This document shows, one piece after another, positions 44,494 through 54,733 of a DNA stretch of 64,000 bases. The stretch spans positions 138,756,398-138,820,397 of the forward strand of contig CM043958.1 in the NCBI GenBank assembly GCA_014529385.2. Reading direction: 5' to 3'. Source of the DNA: Adiantum capillus-veneris (Eukaryota; Streptophyta; Polypodiopsida; Polypodiales; Pteridaceae). Positions within the stretch are counted from its first letter, which is position 1, and the number at the start of each line of letters is the position of its first letter. A program made the translations under genes and the position numbers. Below the pieces are notes generated by a model. That model had not been told where the DNA came from, ran no database searches, and saw only the letters and a list, made by a program, of their open reading frames with translations.

Positions 44494-44516
44494 AAATATA
44501 CATGGATGACTTATGT
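44494..44516 (+). repeat. 23-bp copy of RT active-site DNA
   Basis: Identical to 39459-39481 across the codons for IYMDDLC; the flanks do not match. Confidence 0.85.
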
Positions 44517-44849
44517 TTGCAAGCAAAACCCAAAAGAAAGCTGATTCACTTACCGATGGTGAAAAAGACGCTTTCGGGCAACCAAATGGAGAAAGATGGA
44601 GAACGGGGAGCCAAAGTCAAGTTCAACCAAATAGGTGGCTTCACAACATATCCAATGAGCTGGAAATGCAACTCTCGAGAAGAAAAGTTGAAGAAATTCA
44701 ACTCCAAGGCAAAAAGACGACTTCGGAGACTGAAATGCCTAAAGGGGGCTTTTTAGCTAAACTGATGACTTTTTAAGTTGAAAACTAGTTAGCAGGGCTT
44801 AGGGCACTAGCACAAAGCATTCTTTGCACAAAAAGACCAACATTTCAAG

Positions 44850-45863
44850 AAAAGACATCATACGCGTATGATGTCTCACAGCATGATTTTCACATCCATT
44901 TCAACATTTGAGTGCATAGCCTCATTCCACATGTTAATCACATCCTATGAACCAAGTATCATGAGAATTGGAGTTAGAAAACCCAAGGAAAACCAAAAAG
45001 ACGCAAATAGGCCATAAAATTGATTTTTGGTCCTAATTTTGTCAAAATAACTCCAAACTCATTGAAACTTTGTAGGATTGTTGATTAACACATCTACAAG
45101 CTATCTGGAACCAAAAAGCACCATTTTGACACAAAAGACATCATACGCGTATGATGTCTATTTGCACTTACAGAGCCAAACTGCTCATTTGTCATCATAC
45201 ATCCATTATATATATCTAATACATGCTACATATGAAGTTTGGAACCATTTGGTCAAGTGGATCACCCCATTAGCCCAATTGAGGGAAAATCCTTCATCCA
45301 AAGCCTATTTTAGCCCAAATCCAACATACTCAAGTCCAAACCAAGATTTGAGTAGAGACAGTCCTTCACTAGTACATGGGGAGTCCACAGAACCAATCCC
45401 ATGAAAAATTGATGAAAAAGACATCATACGCGTATGATGTCTCCAGAGCCATTTTTAGCCCAAAATCTATCCAAACTTCATAAATCCACTGAATAAGCCT
45501 ATCTAAAGCCAAATCCAAGCTTATAGAGAAATTTGGTCCAAAAATACACTAAAAGACATCATACGCGTATGATGTCTCACTATGTGATTTTGGCACCTCA
45601 GGGCTTCAACCACCAAACAGAAGTGATCTACATGCCATTTGAAGGTGAACCACCAAGTTTTATCCAATTTGGATCATAAAATCCAATTCCCTTTCAAAAT
45701 TTTGCCAAGAGCCTGAACTGGACTAAACTGGCCAAAACTTGACCAAATGGGATCCAAACTCAAATCCAAGCATATGATACTCATGTATACACTATCAGCT
45801 ACAAGCACAACCAATATGAAGTCATTTTGACACAAAAGACATCATACGCGTATGATGTCTCCA
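44850..45863. repeat. Palindrome block 2 (five copies)
   Basis: Perfect 22-bp copies at 44854-44875, 45137-45158, 45420-45441, 45555-45576 and 45838-45859, most preceded by AAAA and sometimes TTTTGACACAAAA. Start-to-start spacings are 283, 283, 135 and 283 bp. Intervening text is only loosely similar (phrases such as CCAAACTCATTGAAACTTTG, GATCCAAACTCAAATCC). Confidence 0.95.
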
Positions 45864-46031
45864 GCATGATTTTGAGCCCAGTTTCATTTTGCATATTTTT
45901 CACCTACCCTGCATCCTTAGGCCCTGAATAGCTCATGTTTCAATTTTCAAGTCATTTGAATAGTTAAAAGCTTCATTTCGGCTTTCAGTACTAAAAAGAC
46001 GCTAACTTCTGAAATTGGAGTTACAGGATCC

Positions 46032-49000
46032 ATGGATTCCGCCAAGTTATCATCGGCAACGAAGAGAAAAAGACCGACAATCAAAGATGCTCTTGCAGAA
46101 GCGGAACCCTTTGACATTCCAGCAGAAACCCTCAAGCCAACCAAAACTTGGGTGGAGGAAGCAGTACTGGAACAAGAGGGAATAAAGATCTACCAGGGGA
46201 CTTTCAGAGATCCTCAAGGGCAAGCGGTGGATATACCGATGATCCCACAGGAATTGGTGGATTATAGCAGGTCAGAGACATCAGCAGGTACCTGGAAAGG
46301 GCAGACTTGCACAGTTTCTTCACCTCGAGACCATCAGGTGTAGATACAAGAAGAGTGTACGAGTTGGCAACATCCATTCAGAAGGATGGGAAAAGCCACA
46401 TTGACAGCCATGGATGGAGAGAAAGTAGAAGTACAGATCACTCCACAGCTCATTGCAGATGCATTGAAGCTGAACAACAAAGGGAGCTCTGTCAGGGAAA
46501 GAAGGGAGGCTATAGAGGTTTATGGGTCCAAGAAACAGAATGCAACTTATGGAGATATGGCAGACCAAAGAGCGGCAACCCTTTGCCGACTGTACAACCA
46601 TTTCTCCATATTTGCAGTAAAAGACCGCAAAAGTATACGACACCGCCCCATGCCATTGCAACTACCATCACATGGGCATTGAAGAGCAATATGCCAAAAG
46701 AGGTGAATTACGCTCAACACATCCATGAGCAAGTAATTGCCATGCACAACGAGAAGCCAAAGTATATAGGAGGAGCTGAAGTTCTGACAAGAATAGCTTA
46801 TGAAGCTATTGGAGCTAGAGATCAATGGCCAAAGGTTCCCTCCCAGAATGAATGGCTTAGAGAAGCCGATGAGGAGGAAGAACAGCCTGAAGTATCCAAG
46901 AGGGCGTCCACAAGAGCACGCAGGAGGGCGTCCACAAGAGCACGCAGGAAACTAGAAATAGTTTCAGAACCTGAAGAGAATGTGGATGAGCCGATTATGA
47001 AGAAAGCAAAGAAGAAGGTTGCTCCCAAGCAAACCAAAAGTCAGAAAGCGGCAAGAATGGAAAGACTGGTGGAGCAGTTTAGAGCGGAAAGAGCTCTAAA
47101 GGGGGACTTTGAAAAAAAGTGGGTGCCAGACCCCTCTAAAGTCGGAACTAGCTCAGCCAGGCCACATGTTGATCAATATGATCAATATATTAGAGCTTAT
47201 GAGGAGTCAGAGGCTATACTGGAGCAGCAACTTGTCGAGCCATACACTGAAGAGGAAGTACAGCTTTTAAAAGCTGAGCTGAAAAAGGACGACAAGGGGA
47301 AGAAGAAAGTAGATGAGTCTACTGAACCTCAAGAGAAAGACGGGCAAGCAAACAAAGGGAAAGCCAAGATGACTGAGGACAATCAGCCCTCCTTTACTGA
47401 TGTACCCAGCCCGAAGAAGACGGAAATCATTGTGGAAGAGACCACAGTAGAGATGGACACGGCTGGTATGGAAAAGCCGGAGGCCGGGACCAAGGAAAAG
47501 AGATAGATCCAATTCAGCAAAAGAAAAACGATTATGAGGATCTGGTAGCGATAGGGTACACTGAAGAAGAGGCCCTTGAGGCAGTTTATGGGATCACCCT
47601 ACAAAAACGAGATGATCGGAGAGGGACAGAGGAAAATACAAAGAGTACAAAAAAAAGTGATGAAAAACTGGACGAGCAGAACGTACTAGAAGAGCCGAAG
47701 CCAGTGGAGGTGGTGGCCGAAAACGATTTAGAGTTGACAGATGAAGATGAAAAAGACATGCACATGGTGCATGAACTGCTCAACAAGATCAAAGAAAGAT
47801 CCAAGGCAAAGGAAGTGGAGATTGGGACAGCCAAACAAAGGGAAGCCGAGTTGCAGAGGAAATTAGAGGATGCTATGACTGAATCTGAAAGTCATAAAGC
47901 ATCACTCTACGATGCGGAAAATGAGAGAGATGGCTTGATACTCCAGCTAGCCGGGGCTTCAAGAGAAGTAACAAGTGCACAGGAAGCAAGGGAGCGGATG
48001 GAAGACGACTTGGAGGCGGCTAAAGATGAGCTCATTGATCTAAGGGAAAGAGTCGAGCTCCAAGAAAGAACAATCACTAGACTCAGGACTACCCCTAGAG
48101 CTAGCAGAGCAGGAACCGAACAAGAGGGAGCTCTTGTACCAGCTCTGGAAGACCAGGTCCGAAGCTTACAAAGAGAGCTAAGATTAGAGCAAGTGCAAAG
48201 GTTGCACATTGCGGAGGGATCATTGGCAGCAGAGGAGAGGCTCACTTTAGAAAATCAAACACTAAGAACAGAGAATGAGACCCTCCGCAAACAGCTCCAA
48301 GATCTACAAGAGCAACAAAGAAGAGAGATAGAGACACCACAAGAAGGATCAGGTGGAGCAGCCATAGAGCTACCAGAAACTGGAGAGGCAACCACAATTG
48401 AAGATCCAGCCCCAGTTCACGAGGTGACCTCAACTTCAGGAATCTCTGAAGAAGAAGAACAAAGGCTCCATGACCAAATAGAAAAGTCAACAGAGGAGAA
48501 TGCCAAGGCGGAAATGGAATGGGAGAGGAGACTCCTAATCTCCATTAGACTTCAGGGATTAGACACAAAAGTGCTCCATGAAGAGTGGATGCAACCCAGC
48601 TTGCCTTTCCCTTTGATGAAGTTTGAAGTGATAAAAACGAAAAAGAGAATAGAGGAGGAGCAGTATGTCGCTCTTTACGAAGGCGACATCACAAAAGAGG
48701 AACAATCAAAGAAGATTGTAGATTCGCAGCCTAGATGGAGGAAAGGTTGGCTGAACAAATACCCAGCCTACCTCATCTACTTGGTAGAGGCACCAAAGGA
48801 GATTCGGGAGGATGCAACCTTCTGCCCGGTGCCAAGAGTCAGAAGCTGGAAAAAGCATGGCAGGATTGCAGAAAAGAAGCCAAATTGGCTTAATTACCCA
48901 AGGATGCCAGGACCAAAGGCAGGAGAGAGAATAGGTAAAGCCTACATGGTGAAAACCCTAACGGGCACCATCAAGCTCTTTACTGGCTCTCCTGACCTTT

Positions 49001-49332
49001 CGTGTCAGATGCTCAAGAAAATTTGCAGGACTCTCTTAGCTTGCATTGAAGTGTTCGCGCCAGATAACGCCACGACCTCGAGTCTACTATCGACGGCCGA
49101 CACAGTGACTGATATGATGTATGATCTTTCATTGCAGCCTTCTCCAAAAGTGTTGCACCTCCTATACCAAAGGATTATGTTTTTGCCTAGCTTCCACATG
49201 CAAACATTCGAAGAAGCTTTCTACACCGGCTTTTTCACCCATGAAAGCAAAATATTCGGCCCAACCTTGACCATCGGCAACCTACGATACGAATCACATT
49301 TGCAGATGCTCAAGACGACAGGACTTTATTGA
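46032..49332 (+). pseudogene. Third coding region of gypsy element (unknown ~1,090-residue protein, frameshifted)
   Basis: One long protein appears spread over frames. ATG 46032 (SAKLSSATKRKRPTIKDALA) to ~46270; a shift to RADLHSFFTSRPSGVDTRRV (46285-46385); back for TLTAMDGEKVEVQITPQLIA (46386-46625); then PPHAIATTITWALKSNMPKE to 47506; then a last shift into 47510-49332. Features: a globular N-terminal part whose layout recalls plant-transposon-type domains in other retroelements (weak), Lys-rich linkers with tandem KRASTRARR, a UBA-like motif at about 47550-47605 (DYEDLVAIGYTEEEALEAVYGI), a coiled coil of about 200 residues (47730-48330), and a C-terminal globular domain (WLNKYPAYLIYLVEAPKEIR, TADTVTDMMYDLSL). 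TGA at 49330-49332. Confidence 0.7.
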
Positions 49333-49370
49333 CCAATCATAAAAGTCATGTCAGGGACGACATGAACGCG

Positions 49371-49381
49371 GAGGGGGGGAG
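49371..49381 (+). other. Gypsy 3' polypurine tract
   Basis: GAGGGGGGGAG directly before the 3' LTR. Confidence 0.9.
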
Positions 49382-50325
49382 TGTTGAGCGAGCCAGCAGA
49401 GGATCACACCCACATTTTTGCTCACACTCATCATTTTTGTAACCATTGATTGTAATAAATGTCTTTCCGACATTGATTTTGAATTGAGCCATTCATTAAG
49501 TAACGGGACTCAATTGAGTTTCCAGCTTGTAATCCCGAAGTAATTTCACTTGCTGATGTAATTAGTTAGAGATGTTCTCACCTCCAAGGCTGAGGTATAT
49601 AAGCCAAAGTTTTTGTAACCTAAGGGATTCAGATTATTAATCAAAGTGAGTTTTTGAGCGCCGTGACTGTGTCTGAGAGAGAGTGAGAGAGAGAGAGAGT
49701 CTTATCTACTTGCTACGCGAGCTACGGAGCCGCCATTGGAGAAGCGACACCGCCATTGTGTTAGCAACGGCGAGAGCTACGCACTGATACCAAGAGTGCG
49801 CGCTATCGGCTTCTATGTGTGGTAAGTTCCTACGAGCTTCGGTGTGAGTTTTCTTCCGACTCGTGTGTCGGAATAGAGCGTGCAGCATATCTATAGAACC
49901 ACAACGAGTAGAGCTACGCATTAGTACCATCGGGGTCAAGTTTCGGTCACCTGTATTTTTCGGCCTGTCTTCATACGCGTTTACCGCACGGAGTGATTAT
50001 AGGTTGATTTTGCAGTTCAAGTCTTTAGGGTGTTGTTCTTACCTAGTGCATAGACTTCCCCTTGAGTTTGAGATCGATTCAATGATTCTAGATCCTGTTT
50101 CGTATAGCATTCGTTCGTAGTACGGATTTCAGTCACTTGCGTATTTTAGAACTTAGATTTGATTTCCTTAGTAGTGATTGTCATTAGAAGGTCGAGTAGG
50201 TGATTTGACACCCACCTAGTTGTTTCCATGCGCCTGCGGGTCAATCTTCGTCCTCGTCTGACAAATTCTGTTGTTGGTTGAGTTCTCGCTATTTAGCTTC
50301 CGCTAGCGGCGTAACCGCCTTAACA
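49382..50325 (+). repeat. Gypsy 3' LTR
   Basis: 944 bp, about 99% identical to 31249-32192. TATATAAG at 49596-49603. Confidence 0.97.
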
Positions 50326-50330
50326 ATGAC
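50326..50330. repeat. Target-site duplication ATGAC, right copy
   Basis: Matches 31244-31248. Confidence 0.95.
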
Positions 50331-53027
50331 TTTACATGTAGAAAGCACAACGGTGCTAGCGTGATTGACTATATGTTGTTCTCGGAAGCCACTCTAGAAT
50401 GCATACAAAGCTTTACACTTGGTGAATGGAATCCGGAATCGGATCATAGGATGTTATGTATTGACCTCAAGTGTGGTAAACGGCCCGAGCATGTAGCCTC
50501 CAATCATGATGTGAATCATTTGTACCTACGTCTAGACTTCAAACGAGCACTTATATATGCTGATATGGTGGACCAAATGTTAAGCATGATAGAGCATCAA
50601 GAGAGCCCAACATTAGAATGTAAGTGGAAAGTTTTCAAAGAAGTAATTTTCTCTTGTGCGAAGGAATGCTTTTCGGTGAAACACATGTCTTGCAAAAGGT
50701 CTAAGAAGGGTAGCACCAAGAAGAAATGGTTTGACATGGAATGTAGTCAAGCCCGAAAACACTTGCTAAGATTGGATGCAATCAAATACAAGGAAGTTTA
50801 CTTGGAATGTTCACACACATACAAAGCACTTGTTCAAAAGAAGAGGAGAAGGTGGGAAGTCGAAAAACAACTTCTTTTAGCACAAGAGAAAGCACATGCA
50901 TGTGGCAAGTTTTGGCAAAATCTAAAAGGCAAGCGCGTTGAGAGCTTTGGTGACTTGACTCTTGAGGATATGTATATGCATTGTAAGAATCTCTATGAGC
51001 AACCCAATGTTGATAAGATGGAGTGTTGTAGCTCCCTTCCGTTTATGTCTCCCTTCTTTACCATTGAAGATGTATGCCGCGCGCTTGAGAAACTTGCTAC
51101 TCGTAAGGCAGGTGACCTTCAAGGTGTCAAGGCTGAAATGATTAAATGGACAAGCAAGAAAACACGATATTGGATATGCGATATGTTTAACCTTGCACTT
51201 CAGTATGTCATGCCTCATGATTGGAGTGCAAATTGGATCAAACCTTTGCACAAAGGAGGAGATGTAAACAATGTGAACAACTATCGTACTATAATGGTTG
51301 GTTCTTTAATGGAAAAATTATTTGGATGTATTATGGAGATGAAGATAAGTGAATGGGTTGAAAAGAATGGCAAACGTGCACTTGGCCAAGCAGGTTTTCG
51401 AAAGCATCATAGCACTATTGATCACCTTGTCACTCTTCGAGTTCTTATGGAAGCGTCTCGATTGAAAGGAAAAAAGTTGTATTGTTGCTTTGTGGATTTC
51501 AAGAAAGCTTTTGACATGGTACCGCGAGGAAATCTTTGGAGACGTATGCAAAGCCTTCAAGTGCCGAGAGAATTTATGCATGCAGTCTTTCGCATCTACC
51601 AAAAAGTGATATGTCGATTACGTATGGGAGATGGAATTTCAGAATTTTTTGCAAGCACTATTGGTGTCAAACAAGGATGCCCACTTTCCCCAACCCTCTT
51701 TGGGCTACTCATTGATGAATTGGAATGCATGGTTCTTGACTTTATGCAGCAAGAAGGCATAGAAGAGGTTAAGATTGGAAATGTGGTGATCATGCTTTTG
51801 CTTTATGCCGATGATGTAGTGCTCTTGGCACATACCTTAGAAGATGCACAAAAGCTTATGAGTGTCTTGGAACGCTTTTGCCTACATAGCGGGCTGATCG
51901 TGAATGGATCCAAAACCAAGGTTATGCTTGTAAAGACCCTCAATGATGAAAATCCATGCATTGTATATAACAATGAGAAACTTGAAGTGGTAGATCACTT
52001 CAAGTACCTTGGCCTTGAGGTTCCATCCAATCATAAATGGAAGGATTGTGCAATGCGTCGCTTGGAAGCCGGAAAGAGGGCCTATTATGCATTTGAGAAC
52101 ATGTGCAATGCAGGAGAGATCAAGTGTTGGGCTCTCAAAAAGTACCTCTTTGACACATTGGTGACACTGGTGCTTCTTTATGGAGTGGAGGTGTGGGGTG
52201 GAAGCATCGGGAAGTCTACTTGGAAAGAGTTTGAGAATGTCCAAAAGCGTTTTCTCACCAACTTTCTCCAAGTCAAGACACAAACACCCTACATGCTCTT
52301 ACTTCTTGAGTCCGGATTGCTTCCCATTGAGGTCTTGGGCATGCAAAGGGTTATGGAGTACATGCGTAAGACACAACGTAGCCCTTTGCATCGACTTCCT
52401 AGAATCGCATATGAAGCAAGTCAAATGGTTCAAAAGACATGCAAGAGCAAAATACTAAGTTCGGGGTGGATGCTTGATATCAAGAAATGGTTTGGAAGAT
52501 GGGATGCATGTCACTTGGTCAAGGATGCGTCGATCGACTCCCAAGTTAATGAGGCCTTCTTACAACGCCAATGTATCATGGCTTGGGAGAAATCCGGAGG
52601 TTCTCGCTTCAGCCATTACACCACACACGTTGCCCCAAACTACAAATCTCTCTTCTTCTCGGAACGAGGTAACCGAACCCATTCCTACATCCTTGAGCCC
52701 ATCCCGTTGAGTGCGATCCGCACCATTGCCTCCATTCGTCTTAGCTCCCATTCTCTACGTTGCGAGACAGGACGTTGGGGCACTGGCGAGGAGTGTCATC
52801 GACTTTGCACCTTATGCCCTCGTCAAGTGTGAGAGAGTGAGTACCACACACTACTTGAGTGCTCAGCTTTTGACCACATTAGGTCCTCTTTTCCCCATAT
52901 ATTCAGCCATGATCTCTCCCTACATACCTTCCTCTCCCAACCACGATGTGGACTCTCTATTGCGACGCTCATTTCAGCCATTTTTGAGCATCGAGAGTCA
53001 CTTATGAACTCCACTCACACCACGTGA
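50331..53027 (+). pseudogene. LINE ORF2, C-terminal part: endonuclease end, reverse transcriptase, zinc-finger-like tail
   Basis: In phase with 31248. Begins with IDYMLFSEATL and NPESDHRML (end of endonuclease). RT motifs: NWIKPLHKGGDVNNVNNYR, KRALGQAGFRKHHSTIDH, CCFVDFKKAFDMVPR, GVKQGCPLSPTLFGLLIDEL, LLYADDVVLLAHTLEDA (catalytic YADD near 51806) and HFKYLGLEV. The C-terminus has CTLCP, then after a TGA at 52830-52832 the same frame continues ESEYHTLLECSAF to a TGA at 53025-53027; together these form a C-x2-C...H-x4-C motif typical of LINE ORF2 ends. The internal TGA is therefore a late nonsense mutation. RT residues are intact. Confidence 0.92.
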
Positions 53028-53036
53028 CATGTTCAT

Positions 53037-53062
53037 TTGGTCCCATAGGTCATATTTGACCT
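53037..53062 (+). other. LINE 3'-tail conserved stem-loop
   Basis: Contains AGGTCA-TATT-TGACCT (53047-53062), a 6-bp stem with a 4-nt loop, ten bases after the ORF2 end. The TTGGTCCCAT-GGTCATATTTG core also ends the minus-strand LINE derivative (20500-20525). Confidence 0.6.
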
Positions 53063-53080
53063 CCCAGGACGATAATAGAA

Positions 53081-53097
53081 CTATCTATCTATCTATC

Positions 53098-53158
<61 letters not shown>
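53081..53158. repeat. (TATC)n grading into (TC)n
   Basis: LINE tail runs into four TATC units, then pure TC; followed by (AC)n and (AT)n. Confidence 0.9.
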
Positions 53159-53159
<1 letters not shown>

Positions 53160-53171
<12 letters not shown>

Positions 53172-53918
53172 TATATATATCAACGTAATAAAATGAAATT
53201 TTACATCAATCTCTGTTTGATGGTTTTAGGGAGAGCATACACATTGTCGAGTAGATTCTCAATTATGTAAAAGGCATATGCAAATATCTTCAAGGTATTT
53301 TATAACAAACAAACCAAATTGAGTTGTATATAAAATTAAAATCTCTTAATTAATCCTTATCAACTAAGGTAATCAAAGACAAAAATGAATTTCAAAGAAT
53401 GAGTCTTGAATTGTTTAACACGACAAAAATTGCAAGCGAAGAAATCAATCGTAGTTTGTTCCCATCATTGGTTGAAAAGAACATCATTGGCTCATAGTAG
53501 TTATAAACCTTGACAATAGTTTTATGACTATAAAGTGTAAATGTAAGTATCTATGTACATACATATTAGCATAAAATTTGTATGTTTATAAGTAGTAGAT
53601 ATCTACATACATCTATATTTATATATTTATGAATGTATATTTGTGTAATGATATTTCAATTTTAAAATGATTGTTTCCTTACTATATATACAGATGGAAG
53701 AACAAAATACAGAAGAACTTCAAAGTATTCTTAAAAGTTCAAGAAAAGATCGTCAACAAATAGAAACAGAGAGAAAAACTTTCAAAAAAACACAACAATT
53801 GAATCTTGATGGATTTGAAATTAATCAAAGTTAATCAATCAATATAGCAAAAAAATAGGTACAAACAATATCTTAACTATATAAATTTCAACAATTTTAT
53901 TAAAACCGTTTATAAAAC

Positions 53919-53953
<35 letters not shown>

Positions 53954-53990
53954 TACGTGAATAATAATATGTTGTACTTCCAATAGTGCT
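53160..53990. other. AT-rich intergenic DNA
   Basis: No recognised gene. A 46-codon frame at 53694-53834 (EEQNTEELQSILKSSRKD) directly follows an acceptor-like TATATACAG and is Lys/Glu-rich; too short to assign. (GT)n at 53922-53951. Confidence 0.3.
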
Positions 53991-54403
53991 TGAAAAACAA
54001 CCTAGGTCTAGTGTAATTCAACCTACAAAATTTGACATTTACCTTGCTAAATTTTCAATTTAAAGGGGAGAAAACCTACAAAATTTAGAGAAATTTAGTG
54101 TAAAAGCCTTTCAATGTAGTCAATTTAACTATTGACTCGCTACTTTGATGCTTGTGCTAATCACCATGATGTTGCTGCTAAATTAATATAAATTTCAATA
54201 TGAGAAAACGTACAAAATTCAAAGAAATTCAATGTAAAAACCTTAAATATATGCTTAACTATTGCCCCAATGCTTGTTCTAATCACTCTGATGGGAGTCA
54301 TTCCTTCTCGGTCAGCCGCCATGAACCATCAGCTATCATTGAATGCAACTTTTAACCTTTCTCTCTACTGTCTATGCGACTAAGATTGTGGCGGGAATTT
54401 TTT

Positions 54404-54466
<63 letters not shown>

Positions 54467-54517
54467 AGAACACTACATCTTAGCCTCTCTCTGTCTCCAT
54501 GTACTAGCACCACAAGT

Positions 54518-54614
<97 letters not shown>
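53990..54614. repeat. Dispersed repeat related to 14.0-14.9 kb
   Basis: First part shares AACCTA(A)G-TCTAGTGTAAT, GAAAACCTACAAAATT and TTTAGTGTAAAA-CCTT with 13715-14480. Second part (54290-54614) matches 14500-14885 including CAGCCGCCATGAACC, CTATGCGAC and CACCACAAGTG between two (CT)n arrays (54408-54463, 54518-54614). Confidence 0.75.
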
Positions 54615-54616
<2 letters not shown>

Positions 54617-54733
54617 TCTACCCAGATCAAGGTAGCCCGAGTGGGTTGTAAATCCAAACGCCCACGCCTCTTGCAATAAGCACACCAGCCATGCACAAAA
54701 ATAGCAAAGTGCACGTGGGCTGGAGGATGGGGC

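Larger units (their letters stand above)
43062..44850 (+). other. Non-coding interior of gypsy element
   Basis: No supported gene. It contains the internal polypurine tract (43247-43258), a 23-bp exact copy of the RT active-site coding sequence (44494-44516), and short charged open stretches (44257-44475, 44472-44756) that look like decayed pieces. Confidence 0.6.
31249..50325 (+). mobile_element. 19,077-bp Ty3/gypsy retrotransposon with extra ORFs and palindrome arrays
   Basis: 944-bp LTRs with TG...CA ends, 5-bp duplication ATGAC, tRNA-Asp-type primer site, 3' polypurine tract. The LTRs differ at about 10 of 944 positions (about 1%), so insertion is recent. Contents: leader with four palindromes; gag-protease; linker; RT-RNase H; integrase with doubled zinc-finger module and no chromodomain; a second aspartic protease frame; an internal polypurine tract; a block with five palindromes; a long third coding region. 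The primer type and long 3' region resemble the Athila/Tat side of gypsy. Several frames are broken by single changes, so this copy is inactive unless complemented. Confidence 0.95.
29402..53090 (+). mobile_element. LINE (non-LTR retrotransposon), interrupted by a nested gypsy element
   Basis: Left part 29402-31248 and right part 50331-53090 form one LINE of about 4.6 kb once the 19,077-bp insertion and its ATGAC duplicate are removed. Order: about 220-bp leader, ORF1 (coiled coil plus RRM-like), 6-bp gap, ORF2 (endonuclease, RT, C-terminal zinc-finger-like), 3' tail with stem-loop, then (TATC)n/(TC)n. Both ORFs carry single nonsense codons. The 5' end abuts (CT)n and the 3' tail runs into (TC)n, suggesting insertion into a microsatellite or tail-generated repeats. 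Confidence 0.9.

Noticed and set aside
32731-45859. Regularly spaced palindromes as a CRISPR array
   Set aside because: Spacings are 125-288 bp and the sites lie inside a plant retrotransposon; no cas genes.
46032-49332. Envelope gene of the gypsy element
   Set aside because: No signal peptide, membrane-spanning segment or glycoprotein-like cysteine pattern visible; composition is charged and coiled-coil.
49975-49985. A tenth palindrome in the 3' LTR (CATACGCGT)
   Set aside because: Only the centre matches; the right arm is absent and the 5' LTR has CATACGTGT.
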